Part shown: one piece after another, positions 32,749-43,689 of the stretch
Numbering within the stretch: the first letter of the stretch is position 1
How the letters are laid out: the number at the start of each line of letters is the position of its first letter
NCBI GenBank assembly: GCA_038503035.1
Contig: JAVSML010024593.1
Location: forward strand, 583,022 to 647,021
Direction of reading: 5' to 3'
Source: Crocodylus rhombifer
Lineage: Eukaryota > Chordata > Crocodylia > Crocodylidae
DNA length: 64,000 bases
The notes under the pieces: generated by a model
Databases searched by the model: none
The model's input: only the letters and a program-made list of their open reading frames with translations
What the model was told of the DNA's origin: nothing
Position numbers and translations under genes: made by a program

Positions 32749-35500
32749 AAGAAGCTCACATCGGAACTTAACACTTCCAAAAGTGTTTCTACACTGTGGA
32801 GAGCCATTCTGTCCCAATATTGCAGCCCTAGAAGTATTACATTTTAATAATGCATTGCTGTTTAGAGCATCTTTCTATTTTTCCATATGTTATCAGAACC
32901 TGAATTAAAACAGGTTCTTTCTTCATTGAAATTATAGGCTGCAAATAGTAATAAATAAAAATGAACAGTTGAACTGTGAAAACATTAATGGAAATATCTA
33001 AAGGTATCCAAGAACTGCAATTCACGTGGAACTGATATGCATCTATTAACTAGGATTTTTTGTACATATACTTTTACACAAGAGAAGATCATAGACCTAA
33101 TGGATTTATTTATTACAAAATACAGTAATAAAAAAACCCAACAAAAATAGTTCACATTGGATTATTTGCTTCAGATTCTATTTACATTTTGTAACTATGA
33201 ATGTATGCTTCATTTCATTATTGTGTATTTTCTTTAGGAAACAAGCTTTGCAAAATACATAAAAATGGTACCTATGTTCAGATACAGTGAGAGTAGATTT
33301 TTAAAAATAGTTATCAATACTGTTGCATTATGACTCTTCTCTGTAAATACTAATTTTGTGTTAGTACATGTTGGATGAAACAAGTTGAAGTTACTTGGAA
33401 CTTTGGAATGAAAGGGTAGAATTTGTTACAGATTTTTAAAAGTTTCTGCTTGACACATATATGGCTTATTTAGATAGAATTGGTTGTCATTTGGAATGGC
33501 TGCATACCTCATAACTGTGCAGTGCCCTGTAGTGGTAGAACAGGAGAGATGAAGGCTATGACTCCACCAAGAAGAGTAGGAAACAAATGATCTGAATAAC
33601 GAGAATGGATGCCAGAACCTCAAATTTGGCTTTCTACACCACCCCTCCACCCTTCTCCCACCTCCCCCACATCATTAGTTTTTATTAAGATGAACTAATT
33701 AATTGCTTGGCAGAGGCATAGCGAGCTCTTCTTTCTGTCACTTCTTCCTGGGAGAGCCAGGAGGTCAGGATTTAGAAGATAAACTGAATCTCACAGAATA
33801 TTTCAGTGAATCTAGTACTAAATGCAAATGCATTCCAGCATTTTAGACAGAAAGCCATTATTTAAGTGCTTGCAAAGTTCCTGTAGCATACACACAGGGA
33901 GGGATATGTGCCCAAAGGCACATTTGCAGTTCCTTGAAATTATCTTCATTTTCCTCTATAACAAAGCTTCCCAATGGGATGAATCATGCTACTACGGTAT
34001 TTAACAATATGGTTTCTCTTTGTTTCTTCTTTCATATACTATATAATTTGGGGTTATATAAATAGTGTCAGTAAATGCTATAATTCTGTTTGACTGCATC
34101 AAAATTTAAGTTATTCAAGTATCCATTTGGAGTATCTCTCAGAAGCACATGACTCACAAAAAACTAATCCATTATGGATGGAGCTATTCTGATCTCAATA
34201 ACTGTGCATATAGGAAACTGTTTTAACCATAGACCCAAGCAGGTAGAAAAGGCATAGTGTCATTTCAAGTCAAAATAGGAAGACTATTTACAGGGATGTC
34301 CCTGACAGCTTCAGGCTATTTCACGTAAATAGACAAACATGTTCTGAATTGACAAAGAACAGAAGAGGTTGGTACAATATCTATGACAGAGTCACTTCAC
34401 CTAGATCAGTCAGAGCATAAAATTGTGATAGCAGATTTTCCTCAGCTGGCTAGATTTAATGCTTCTCTAAGCAATATGGGATAATAAATATGTTAATTGC
34501 TATAGGCAGAGTAAAAATATGATTTATGAAAAATACAATATTAAGAATAGTTTCAACTGGTTTTTTCCCTAAAAAAATTGGCAGCATTATTTTAGGCAAC
34601 CCTGTATCTCCGTAAAGAAAAAGACCCTGAGTAAGCACTAACAACACAAAGAATATAGTAGCTAACGCATGGAGTGGCTTCATCTTAATTTATATCTCAC
34701 TTTTGCAAAAGTATTGTGGTAATAACTAGAGCATGCCAAATTGCAATTATAACACAGGGAAAGGAAAGTTCAATATATTAACTTAGAATTATTGTATGTC
34801 AGAGATCTTGTGCATATAATACTGTTTAATTAGTTCATCATCACTGTTGTATGAATCTCTGTAATCCATAGTCCCAGCTCAATAAAGCATATGTATGCAT
34901 ATATGCACAGTGGGAACTGTGTGAGGACCTGTATTTCTAAAGGAACAAGAAAGGAGAAAAAATGGTTGCCCATCATTCATAGTGTCCCTATGGCACTGTT
35001 GCAGGCTACCAGCAGCAGCAGTACTATTTCTTCCTTTTTTTCCTTTTTCCTTCCTTTTCCTTCCTCCTCTTGAATCTCAGACCTAGTTTGTGGCTTTTGG
35101 GAGCCATATGAGACTCTTGGCAACTGGCAATTTGTTAATCTTACATTAGTTAATTCAGATCAGTTACTTCTCCAAAAGTTAAAAACTTTGTTATTTCTTT
35201 TTCTCAAACTAGAAAAATGTTCTAGGGGCTAGTACACACCATGTCAGTGTAGTTAGACTATTACACTGCTTCCAGCAAAGGCTGGATTCACAGTTTATAA
35301 GACGTCTACTATTATGATTTTGCCACATTATCTCTGAATTCCATAAGCTTGGACATCACCAGGTAAACCAAAGAATTAAGTAACAGATCCTAGTGCAGTG
35401 GTTCAGTAGATTTTTCACAGAAGGGTATCATAGTCTATGAAACTTGTATTGAGAAAAGTATGTCTGGCCAGGGAGAGATTGAGAGAAAGATCTCCTAGAA
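32749..35500. other. Unique AT-rich sequence
   Basis: No repeat recognised. It holds one short minus-strand open frame with a signal-peptide-like start (34456-34683), listed separately. A pyrimidine-rich run (CCTTTTTCCTTCC) lies near 35037-35070. Confidence 0.35.
34456..34683 (-). other. 75-codon open frame with signal-peptide-like N-terminus (unproven)
   Basis: The frame starts MKPLHALATIFFVLLVLTQG: a short charged start, a hydrophobic core and a small-residue end, like a secretory signal. A second hydrophobic stretch follows (about residues 46-65), and there are almost no cysteines. Hydrophobic runs are common by chance in AT-rich frames and I recognise no family. There is no polypyrimidine-AG or convincing partner exon. 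Treat as a weak candidate only. Confidence 0.15.
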
Positions 35501-35502
35501 GA

Positions 35503-35600
35503 TAAATGTAATGGTTAGGACTTCTACTTGATATGTTGGAAACTCATGTTCAACTTCCTGATCAGCTTGGTTCATCACTACGTCTCCCACACCGCAAGTG
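35503..35600 (+). mobile_element. tRNA-derived SINE remnant
   Basis: GTAATGGTTAGGACTTCTAC resembles box A and CATGTTCAACTTCC contains a box B-like GTTCAANNCC. The layout matches the heads near 8505, 27495 and 35700. Confidence 0.42.
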
Positions 35601-35694
35601 GAACGAACACTATGAACACTAAGTTGTTCTGGTAATGACAGTTTTTCCTGTTGGAGCTGCTTCACTTTATATACCTAATTAAATATCCATTTGG

Positions 35695-35840
35695 CTGTAG
35701 AGAGGCTAATGCCATAGTCCAGTGCTTAGAGCACTCACCTGGTTTGTTATAGACAGTGGGAATTGACCTCTGTCTTCGATATCACAACTGATTGACTTGG
35801 CTGTAATTTTAATCTGTCTCTTTCTCTGTGGCAAAAAATA
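35695..35840 (+). mobile_element. tRNA-derived SINE remnant
   Basis: AGTCCAGTGCTTAGAGCACT, then CACCTGG, is box A-like and GTGGGAATTGACCTC is a diverged box B-like segment. The downstream TTGGCTGTAATTTTAATCTG plus TCTCTTTCTCTGTGGC may be the SINE body. It lies only about 100 bp from the similar remnant at 35503. Confidence 0.42.
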
Positions 35841-37090
35841 ATTTAATTGAGTAAGTTAAGTGATACAAACTAGAACAGCTCCTGTAGGAGTGAATAAGGC
35901 TGCTTCTGCAAGTTGAATTCCCTGTTCCTTGAAACAAATGAAAAAGGGAATCTGGATCTTCCTGCTCCAGGTATATGCCCTCACTCCTGAGCTATTGGTT
36001 ATACTGGTTGACCTTCTCTCTCTCTTTTTTCTTTTCTTTACTTTGTTGTTGTTGTTATTATTATTTTTTGGTTTTGTTTGTTTGAAAACATTGAAAGTTC
36101 AAGTTTCATCTTGATGTGGGAAGGGAATAATTTTTTAATCCCAAAACATTTCAAAGGATAGACTACTTCTACCACTAAGGGTGATCTCAAAGAGACTGGA
36201 CTATACATATTAATATAATGTAATTGTCTCCCTTATTTTCTAGCTAAGCTTCCCATCACATTGTTAAGACCTTTTGATAACCTGACTATCATTCATTTTT
36301 TCTGTGATTGACTCATAGTAGATGTTTACTCTATCCTATTTCCCTCTTGTGCACAGAGTAAATAGATCCCATTACATCTGTTGTTATGAGTGTACTGCTT
36401 AAGGGATTAATGTGGGACACAAGTAGGTCTATTTACTCATTATCTGGGACAAAAATGAGGGTATTTGAATCACAGCCTCACTTCCTGCTGCTTTATGTGA
36501 GGGAAAGAGCAGACATGGGACTGTGGGAATCGAAGATTTGTGAGTGACCCTAAGCCTGGTTCACAGATATGCCACAAATTAGAGATACATAAATCTCAGT
36601 GTTAACATGGTAAGGACTTCATTTGTAGTGAAGAAGAGGAGATTACAGTTGTCAGAGTGAACAGGGAATTGCTTTCATGAATTAGCTTATTGAAATGTAG
36701 GTGATCAAGGACCAGATCTAAAAAAGTTCTCTCTCTTCTTTTTTTATGCTGTTAAAATTGCAAGTAACTGTAGTCCATATCAGGTGCTTAGACATTCAGT
36801 GGTACTGAATACAGGCACAAAAAACCTGACCAAATAATGAAACATTTGGAAATTTTTGGGGGGTAGACGGAGGTTGTTAATGAGGCTTCTATAGATGCAG
36901 TGGATTTTTTTTCTGGAAGTCTCTTAAATCTTCCACATACATTTTAAGACCCCTATCTTGTGCTGTTATCCAACTCTCATAGAGAGTTTTAAATACTAAA
37001 AAATGATAAAATCAGTCAGACCATAGATCCTTAATTCTGTTTGTGAGAATTTAGGGAAATACCTAAATTGCCATATATGTTAACAGGGTA
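35841..37090. other. Unique AT-rich sequence
   Basis: No gene recognised. A short GTT/ATT triplet run (TTGTTGTTGTTATTATTATT) lies near 36045. Confidence 0.35.
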
Positions 37091-37096
37091 CTTTAA

Positions 37097-37630
37097 GGCT
37101 AAGTACAGACATTCAAAAAGCCCAAGTCTGAATGATTCAATCTGTGCAGGTTAGCATGCTGAGGTGTGCCTGGAGGGGGACGGGGGAAGCAGCCCTTGCC
37201 AGGTTTGACCCTGAGTGGCAGGGGGCTTGGCCAGATGCCGACCCAGGCAGCAACCAGAGGTGAAGGGAAGGGGATTAAACCCCCTGCCTCCCCTCTCCCA
37301 CTGGCATCAGACCCCAGACAGGATCTGCCCAGCTTTTACCTCCAACTCACTATTAAGTGGCAGGGGACATGGCCAGATGGCAGCCTGGGCAGTGCCTCAG
37401 TTAAAGGGAGGGGGGAGAGAAGGATTTAGACCCCTGCCTCCCTTCTCCCACTGGCACAGGAACCCAGCTGGGGTCTGCCCAGCTTTCCCCCTCTCCACCC
37501 ACACTCACTGCTCAAGTGGCGGGCATATGGCAGGATGCCAGCCCAGGCAGGATCCCCTGCCTCTCAGACATTCACTTTTGATTCTGGAAATGTATCCACA
37601 TGCCTGTAGTGGCTCAGGCTAGAAGTCAAA
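37097..37630. repeat. Dispersed repeat (same ends as 11226-11400) with a GC-rich tandem core
   Basis: The left GGCTAAGTACAGACATTCAA and right CCACATGCCTGTAGTGGCTC match 11226-11400. The centre is a GC-rich tandem array (37215-37568). It is likely a class II derivative that has captured or expanded internal sequence. No target duplication was found. Confidence 0.55.
37215..37568. repeat. Tandem repeat, about 142-159-bp unit, 2.3 copies
   Basis: Units begin GTGGCAGGGGGCTTGGCCAG (37215), GTGGCAGGGGACATGGCCAG (37357) and GTGGCGGGCATATGGCAGG (37516). Each full unit ends with CCCCTGCCTCCC, TCTCCCACTGGCA and TCTGCCCAGCTTT. Plus-strand open frames here (LSHWHQTPD / FSHWHRNPA) merely echo the repeat. 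Confidence 0.8.
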
Positions 37631-37634
37631 GCAA

Positions 37635-38580
37635 GCCCTCCCTTCCCTTTGGCCGTGGCCAATCACTTATTATTTTAATCTCTATAGCAATGTCTCTTCT
37701 CCCTAGAAGTCACACATTAACTTTGAAACCTGCCTGATTTCAACAACCAGTAGAACATGGGATTTTAATTTAATATATTTTTCCCTGTTTTAAGTATCAA
37801 ATTGTGACTGACTGGATATGGAAGTACTGGGGACATGGAGCCTTCTCCATATCTAATGTGTCCTCTCAGGGATAAATCACAATCATTGTCTGCTGTACTC
37901 CCTGTCAACAAAGATTCCATGGGCCAGATTAAATCAGAGCAACTCTGTTGAAATTACGGTGATTTACTGCAGCTGAGACTGTGGTTCTGCAAGTCTAGTG
38001 CTGGTTCTAGGGAGGGAAGAAGCTGCTGAGAATGTTTTAGCTATTTGTTTTGAGATATATTTTTAACCAGTATGATATCTCAATTTCTCTCTGTTTGACA
38101 TCTTTCTGCAATACTTTATTAGTATGTTTTGTAAACTGATTTGGCCTTCGTGGGTGGGTTGTGGGTGGATAGCATTCTCTGTGACTTATTTGGCCTGACA
38201 TTACTAAGTTAATTTTATCTTCCATGTATGGATGATGCATAACCTTGTGCAAACCCGAGATGTTAAATTCTAAGGACATATTGTAATTGCACATTTGATA
38301 GAAGGATTGTGTGCTCTCCACCAGATATTACAGTTATGGCATCTGTGGTGTATGTAATCTAGTTAGGATGTATGGAGCCTGAAGAGTCATGATCCAAAGG
38401 GGCTCTGTTTCCAGCCACAGTTGTATTCAGACTCTGAAATATCATCAAATTTTAGTTCTATGTATTTGTTTTAGTAACAGTTTTTGATCTCTTCTCAGAA
38501 GGTTTCTCCTTTATATTTATGAGATTATCCAAAAGTACTTTGTAAATGTAAGGATCAGGAGCCAGTGCTGCAATAGATAC
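37635..38580. other. Unique AT-rich sequence
   Basis: No gene or clear repeat recognised. Confidence 0.35.
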
Positions 38581-38599
38581 TGCATCATCTGATGGTTTC

Positions 38600-38700
38600 A
38601 GAACTTGGTTCTACTTTGGCTTTCCCCATGAGGTCATTGTGTGACCAAACATAAGTAATTCAGCCTTTCTTGGTCTCTGTTTCCTCTTCTATAAATAAGA
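38600..38700 (+). mobile_element. CORE/MIR-type SINE remnant
   Basis: TCATTGTGTGACC, AACATAAGTAATTCAGCC and CTCTGTTTCCTCTTCTATAA follow the order of the conserved MIR/CORE segment (GTGTGACCTTGGGCAAGT, then CTCAGTTTCCTCATCTGTAA). Diverged but recognisable. Confidence 0.5.
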
Positions 38701-38879
38701 CCTGAGCTATACTTAGATACAAAACACAACACGAAACAAATCAATCATAAAATAAATTAATAAAAAAGTATATATACCCCAAGCAGAGCTTTTATCTCAA
38801 AAGGAAAGTAGTGGCAGAGGCTACATGAAATCCGATAGTGCTGTACAAAATACTAAATGAAATTTTTGCAAATTGGTTT

Positions 38880-39175
38880 ACCTCTGTAAACCCCAATGCC
38901 CAGGAGCAGCAGGGGTGGTGGCAAAGAGCTGTGCTCCCTGCTGCGGCTAGGCAGGCAAGGGGTACCTCTCTGTGGTGGCACAGCCAGTACAGGGCTTCTA
39001 GCGGAAGGGCAGCGGGGCAGGGAGCCCCAAGCCCACAGAGGGCAGCCCGCATCCGTCCCTGCCCCTCCATGGGCTTCACTTGGATCTGGTCCAGCTGTGT
39101 TGCCAGGGTGGGCATCATGTTAATGCCTACCCCCACAGCAAGAATAAAAGTTGGCACCTCAGTCAGTGCCTAAGG
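38880..39175. other. Moderately GC-rich noncoding patch
   Basis: GC-rich open frames on both strands (38838-39173 plus, 38792-39157 minus) mirror each other in extent and have no recognisable domain. I see no inverted or tandem structure. Its origin is unknown. Confidence 0.3.
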
Positions 39176-39284
39176 TTCCATGATTAAATATGGTAGTACT
39201 AGTTTTAAGGATTCATAAACAGTCATGTTTTGTTTTTTGTGCAAATTTTAATTGTGCGAATGCAAACTGCTTTTCTGTACTATG

Positions 39285-39440
39285 ACTGGTTTCCTGGGTG
39301 ACTTTGGAAAAATCAAGTCCCTTCCTTCTGTCTCAGTTTATATACCTCTAAAATGAGCATACTGATACTGACTTCCTTTGTAAAGTGCTATGAGACCTGC
39401 AGATTAAAAGCATTATATAAGAGTTGCATATTATTTATCA
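39285..39440 (+). mobile_element. CORE-SINE / MIR-type remnant with 3' tail
   Basis: CCTGGGTGACTTTGGAAAAA, CTCAGTTTATATACCTCTAA and AATGAGCATACTGATACTGA, followed by GTAAAGTGCTATGAGACCTG and AAAAGCATTATATAAGAGTTG, give the CORE body and then the LINE-like SINE tail (TAAAGNGCTNTGAGA...). The order and spacing fit well. Confidence 0.65.
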
Positions 39441-39993
39441 TGAGTTGGGAGAAAACATTACTAAACATGCTGAGACATGTATCACTTATCTTTCCAGGAG
39501 AAAGAATGAAGTTCCTGGATTATGTCTTGAACAAATCCTTTTTGCCTTTTCTTGCAGTATAGGCAAAGTAGCAATGTAGTTATTTCAGCTAATGTTGTGC
39601 TCATATGTAGCATATTTAATTATATGTATATTGGAAAATCATGAAAAAATTCTATGCTACATAGCATTGAATCATAGAATTGCTGTACTGCTTTTTAAAT
39701 GCTTTTTCTTGTCTGTTACCTGTTTCTTGCAGTGGCCAATACCACATGCTTCAGAAGAATGATAAGAAAATTCAAAAATAAAATTAGATAGTAAACAGTG
39801 TGTAGATTTTTTCACCTAAACTTCGTCAGTTAGTGGTTTGCTTATCCCCTGAAGCAAGAGTGTTTCTGTCTTTTCACGAACAAGGTTTACCCTTTCTAAT
39901 CTAATGGTGGATACAATATAGTCCTTGGTATCCAAGCCCTCATTTATCCAAGTGACAATTTTGTTCCCCTGACTTTTAACTGTTAGTATTATA
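39441..39993. other. Unique AT-rich sequence
   Basis: Nothing recognised. Confidence 0.35.
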
Positions 39994-39995
39994 TA

Positions 39996-40305
39996 CAGGA
40001 GACCATTGCTATTTGCAGGGGATACGTTCTTGTATCCCCTGCGAATGGTGAAATCCGTGAATAAGGTACTGCGTTTATGAATGCCATCTGCGTTCATGAA
40101 CGCAGTGCCCCCCAGCAGCTGGGGGTAGTGGGGGAGCATGGCGGCAGCAGTGGGAGTCCGGCAGCAGGAGCACAGCGGCAGGAGCCCAGCAATAGCATGT
40201 GCAGAGCTCCCAAGGAGCTCCTTAAGTGTATTTAAAATGCAGGTTCAGCATTTGTGAATATCTGAAACTGTGAATGTCGAACCCATGAATAGCAAGGGTT
40301 TCCTG
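39996..40305. mobile_element. 310-bp pogo/Tigger-like MITE
   Basis: The ends are CAGGAGACCATTGCTATTTG (39996) and, read inversely, CAGGAAACCCTTGCTATTCA (ending 40305), flanked by TA on both sides (39994-39995 and 40306-40307). The TA target and CAGG...CCTG termini are typical of the pogo/Tigger branch of Tc1/mariner. An inner palindrome (GGGGATACG...TGTATCCCC) is also visible near 40018-40037. No transposase frame. Confidence 0.8.
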
Positions 40306-40307
40306 TA

Positions 40308-41740
40308 GTAAATTATTCTCTTGTTAAGCTTGATTTAATATAGTATATAGCATCTTTCTTCTGAAAAGTGTGTAACTGGTAATGTCCTTATTGTATATTA
40401 TAAACTCTTACATGGTGATCTTCCAGGTGTCAAAGTGGAAGATCAGTATGGATGGGTCATGTTCCCTTTGCTGTAAACTGAATGAACATATACACTGGAA
40501 TTTTCAACTGGGAGAATAGTGATTCCCCTGGTAGAAATGTAACATCAGTATTTTGCCAAAATAACTATTTTTAAAGGTGTGGCACAGACTGAAAAAAATT
40601 GAGAGCTCTTTTCAATTGGCATGTGTATGTAATATATATATGCATGTAATATACAACCTATTTTATCTGGCTCCTAAAAAAAAAATCAAGAAAAAAACTA
40701 CCGTGTTTACTGATTCTTCTTGGGAACTGACAACTGAATGTCCTTTATATCTTTCACTTTCTAGCCTTTTAAGTTAAATGTATTTTGCTAATTTTGTCCT
40801 GGAGCAAACAATTTTTATTCCTTTTGTGAATTTCTATTTAACATTTTCATTACATAATCAATAACTTAAATGTGGATACTATAAACATAGAAGTTGGCTG
40901 AAAGAGCAATAGCTGTTAATGGAATAAATCCAGTCTGTTGAAGACATAGGTTTATACAAAATAAAAGCACAGTTTAATTCACAATCTCTTTACATTCAAT
41001 AAACCAATATTGCATTTTTACTTAGAAAAAATATTATTATTATTAATATTATAAATTTATTGAATGAAATTTTTTTCTGAAAAAAGAGAGCAAAAATATT
41101 TCTTTCTTTTTATTTTCAATATAGCCACAACTATGTGACCAAACTGTGGAAACAGTCAATAATTAAAATATGCTTAGCAGCTTGATGGATTTCAGTATCA
41201 TATGTTATGAGACTTGCAAGCATCTTGATGTGAAACATGTGAAAAATAGTCTGTCCCTACTTCTTAAATCTAATACATGAGTTTTATATTCACCAGAATA
41301 TTAGTATTTTATTTTACAAAAAAAGTGGCTATGTCTATTGAAACTAACAAACTTAACTCAATAAACCTGTCAACAAAATATGTAGGTATATTTGAGATCC
41401 AGCATAACGTTCCATATTTATTAACTGTATTATCAAAAAATGTTCTAGATATAAATTTAGCTGATGGCCTCTGTTATAATGATAGTGTCATCCAAAAGAC
41501 TGCGTATACAATGATGTCATGTTCTGCTCTGAGATATACTTGTCTGACAGTCCTGAGCATAGACCTGTACAGTATAGACTTGTTCTTGACCTTTTAAACT
41601 ATTTATAAGTAATGTAAAAATATACAACATAGCAAATCATGGGGGTCCTAATAAGGTTTTATTCTGTTTTTACTCAGACAAAGCTTTCACTGAAGTTCCT
41701 GGTAATTTGTTTGAAAGAGGATTGAGTATAATTCACTGGC
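40308..41740. other. Unique AT-rich sequence
   Basis: No gene recognised. An ATT triplet run lies near 41028-41052. The 106-codon open frame at 41277-41597 has no recognisable domain. Confidence 0.35.
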
Positions 41741-41747
41741 TACCTAA

Positions 41748-41985
41748 TGACTTCTATCCTGGGGAAGATCTTAGAAAAGTTTATTAAAGAGGCCATCTTT
41801 AAAGGACTGGCCGATGCCAACTTCCTAAGGGATAGCCATCCTGGGTTTGTTGTGGGTAGGTCTTGCTTGACCAATCTCATTTCCTTCTACGACCAGGTTA
41901 CCTATCACCTGGATTGATGTCATATATCTTGACTTCAAAAAAAGCCTTTGATCTGGTATCACACGATCACCTCTTGGTGAAACTC
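41748..41985 (+). pseudogene. CR1 LINE RT fragment (second subfamily)
   Basis: It encodes, with a frame break, ILGKILEKFI, the GFVVGRSCLTN-type motif and FDLVSHDHLL of the CR1 RT, matching the copies at 18331 and 47716. A 14-bp deletion after CACCTGG (about 41911) removes the codons between the DQVTYHLD and IDVIYLDFKKAFD motifs. The following Lys run gained a base (CAAAAAAAGCC). Both ends are truncated, and GC-rich repeat sequence follows directly. Confidence 0.88.
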
Positions 41986-42016
41986 ATGCCACCAACCAGT
42001 AGCCCAGCCTCACTCC

Positions 42017-42470
42017 TGGGACTGTCAGTGGGGGAAGGAGGAGGAAGGGGAGGGAGCAGCCAGCATGGATCTGCTGGCTGCTTTGAATGGCCAGAGCTGA
42101 GGGGAGGGGGGAGGGTTGGAATAGTGCATGGAGACCCCTCACCTTGTGCCCCACCCCAGGCTACCCCATCTGAAGTAGTGGGGGAAGCCAGGCCAGGCCT
42201 TTGAGGCAAGGGAGGGCTCCCACCCAGACCTCCTGACAGTGGCAGCATGGAGCTGCTGACTGTTTTGAGGAGGGAGGGGGTAGAACAGAACCCCCTTGTC
42301 TCACAGGCCAGGCCCAGCTCCCCACATTATCCCAGCCAGTGTAGCTGGGAGGGGGGGGCACAATTTGAGGGGGCTCCATTCTACCCTCCTCCATCCCCCC
42401 AGCTCTGACCATTCAAAGCGGCTAGCAGCTCTATGCTGCTACTCTCCCTCTCCCTCCCCTGCTGACAGAC
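42017..42470. repeat. GC-rich inverted-repeat modules (three copies)
   Basis: A module GCAGC(C)AGCATGGATCTGCT plus GGCTGCTTTGAATGGCCAGA occurs forward at about 42017-42141. It occurs forward again, shorter, at 42233-42296 (GCAGCATGGAGCTGCTGACT), and inverted at 42368-42470 (CAGCTCTGACCATTCAAAGC plus GGCTAGCAGCTC). The forward-inverted pair gives arms of about 100-120 bp around a spacer of about 230 bp. The sequence is noncoding; open frames on both strands reflect stop-poor GC-rich DNA. Confidence 0.75.
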
Positions 42471-42699
42471 CCAGAGCTTGGGGGGCAGGGAGGGCACAGG
42501 GCTGGGAAGAGGGTCAGTTTGACAGCCTCCTCAGAGGCTGCTGGAGTGCCCTTGCCTACTGGTCAGGGCCAGTGCTGGCAGGCTCCAGCCCCGCCATGCC
42601 CAACCCAGTAGGCAAACATCTGTTGGGTCAGGGAGGCTCTAACTCATGTCACTTTATGTATAGTGCCATGAGTAGAGCGGGGCCCTAACATCCATAGGC

Positions 42700-43070
42700 A
42701 TCCTAAGTAATAAGAGCCTAGGCTCCATTTTAAAAAGTGATTTACTTGCCTGAGTCCCACTGAAATTCCACTGAAAGAATTTGGGTTCTTAAATCACTTA
42801 GGTGCTTTTATGAAGTCCAGTCCTACACCCAGTTACAAGTGGTTTCAGGTTTAGTTTTCTATCTGTATATTTAACTATCGTAGCTGCTATTTCTCCTGCA
42901 ATAATTCTGGTATACTCAGCAATGTACGAAAATAACATTATCACAGATTTAATGATGGAAGAGGAAGTGGTCATTTAAGATGTTAAAATATTTAAAGGGA
43001 TATGGTTGGTTGTTTCTTTTTTTCTTATTGGAGTAGCTTTGAAATACAGTTTGTACTGACTTGGGGCATG
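42700..43070. other. Unique AT-rich sequence
   Basis: Nothing recognised. Confidence 0.3.
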
Positions 43071-43071
43071 T

Positions 43072-43680
43072 GCAGACATTCCCAGGACCCAATCTATGAT
43101 CACATGGCTTACTTTAAAGACGTGCTTTAAGCCGTGTGATCATACAGGATCCCTGCTTGTGTATACATTTGCCAGTGCTTGGAGCCAGGCCAGAAATGCC
43201 ATCAAGTAAGTTGGGGAGGGAGGAGGGGCAGGCAGGATTGGGAGGGCTTACAGGTCCACAATGGGGGCTGATGGATCTGGGGCATGGGGGTTGATTGGAT
43301 ATGGGGGGACTAGTGGGTCCACAGCAGGGTCATTGTCCATCGGGGGTGGGAGGCTAGAGGGTTAAAAACAGCCTGGTTGTGAGGGAGGGAGAGATAGGAA
43401 AAGCATAGCCCTGGAGCTGTAGTGAGCAGCTGGGGTTCCCAGCCTGGGAGCTGCAATCTGAACTTGTATACATTAAATCAGATTAGGTGTGAGTTAGTTG
43501 GGTCTACATAGTTCACCTCCTCAGGTGATTTAAATAGATCGGGCCTACCATTTTTTTGCTCAGTCTAAATTCTGAATATATGTACCCTAGTTAGGTCACT
43601 CTAAGTACTGAACTGTACATATATTCAGAATATAGTTAGGTCAACGTAAGTGTAACATCTACACATATTTTTGGGTTAAT
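43072..43680. repeat. Composite class II-like repeat with hairpins
   Basis: It opens with GGCATGTGCAGACATTCCCA and a hairpin GATCACATGGCTT...AAGCCGTGTGATC (43099-43142). A G-rich degenerate repeat follows (GGGGGCTGATGGATCTGGGG near 43265). It closes with the perfect palindrome at 43569-43631 and CATCTACACATA. The pieces look like a nonautonomous DNA transposon, but I could not pair the outermost ends. Confidence 0.45.
43569..43631. repeat. Perfect 17-bp inverted repeat
   Basis: ATTCTGAATATATGTAC (43569-43585) is the exact reverse complement of GTACATATATTCAGAAT (43615-43631), with a 29-nt spacer. It lies at the distal end of the composite repeat at 43072-43680. Confidence 0.8.
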
Positions 43681-43689
43681 GCATGTGGA

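Noticed and set aside
38792..39173. Mirrored open frames in the 39-kb GC patch as a coding exon
   Set aside because: Both strands are equally open and no domain or splice pattern is evident.
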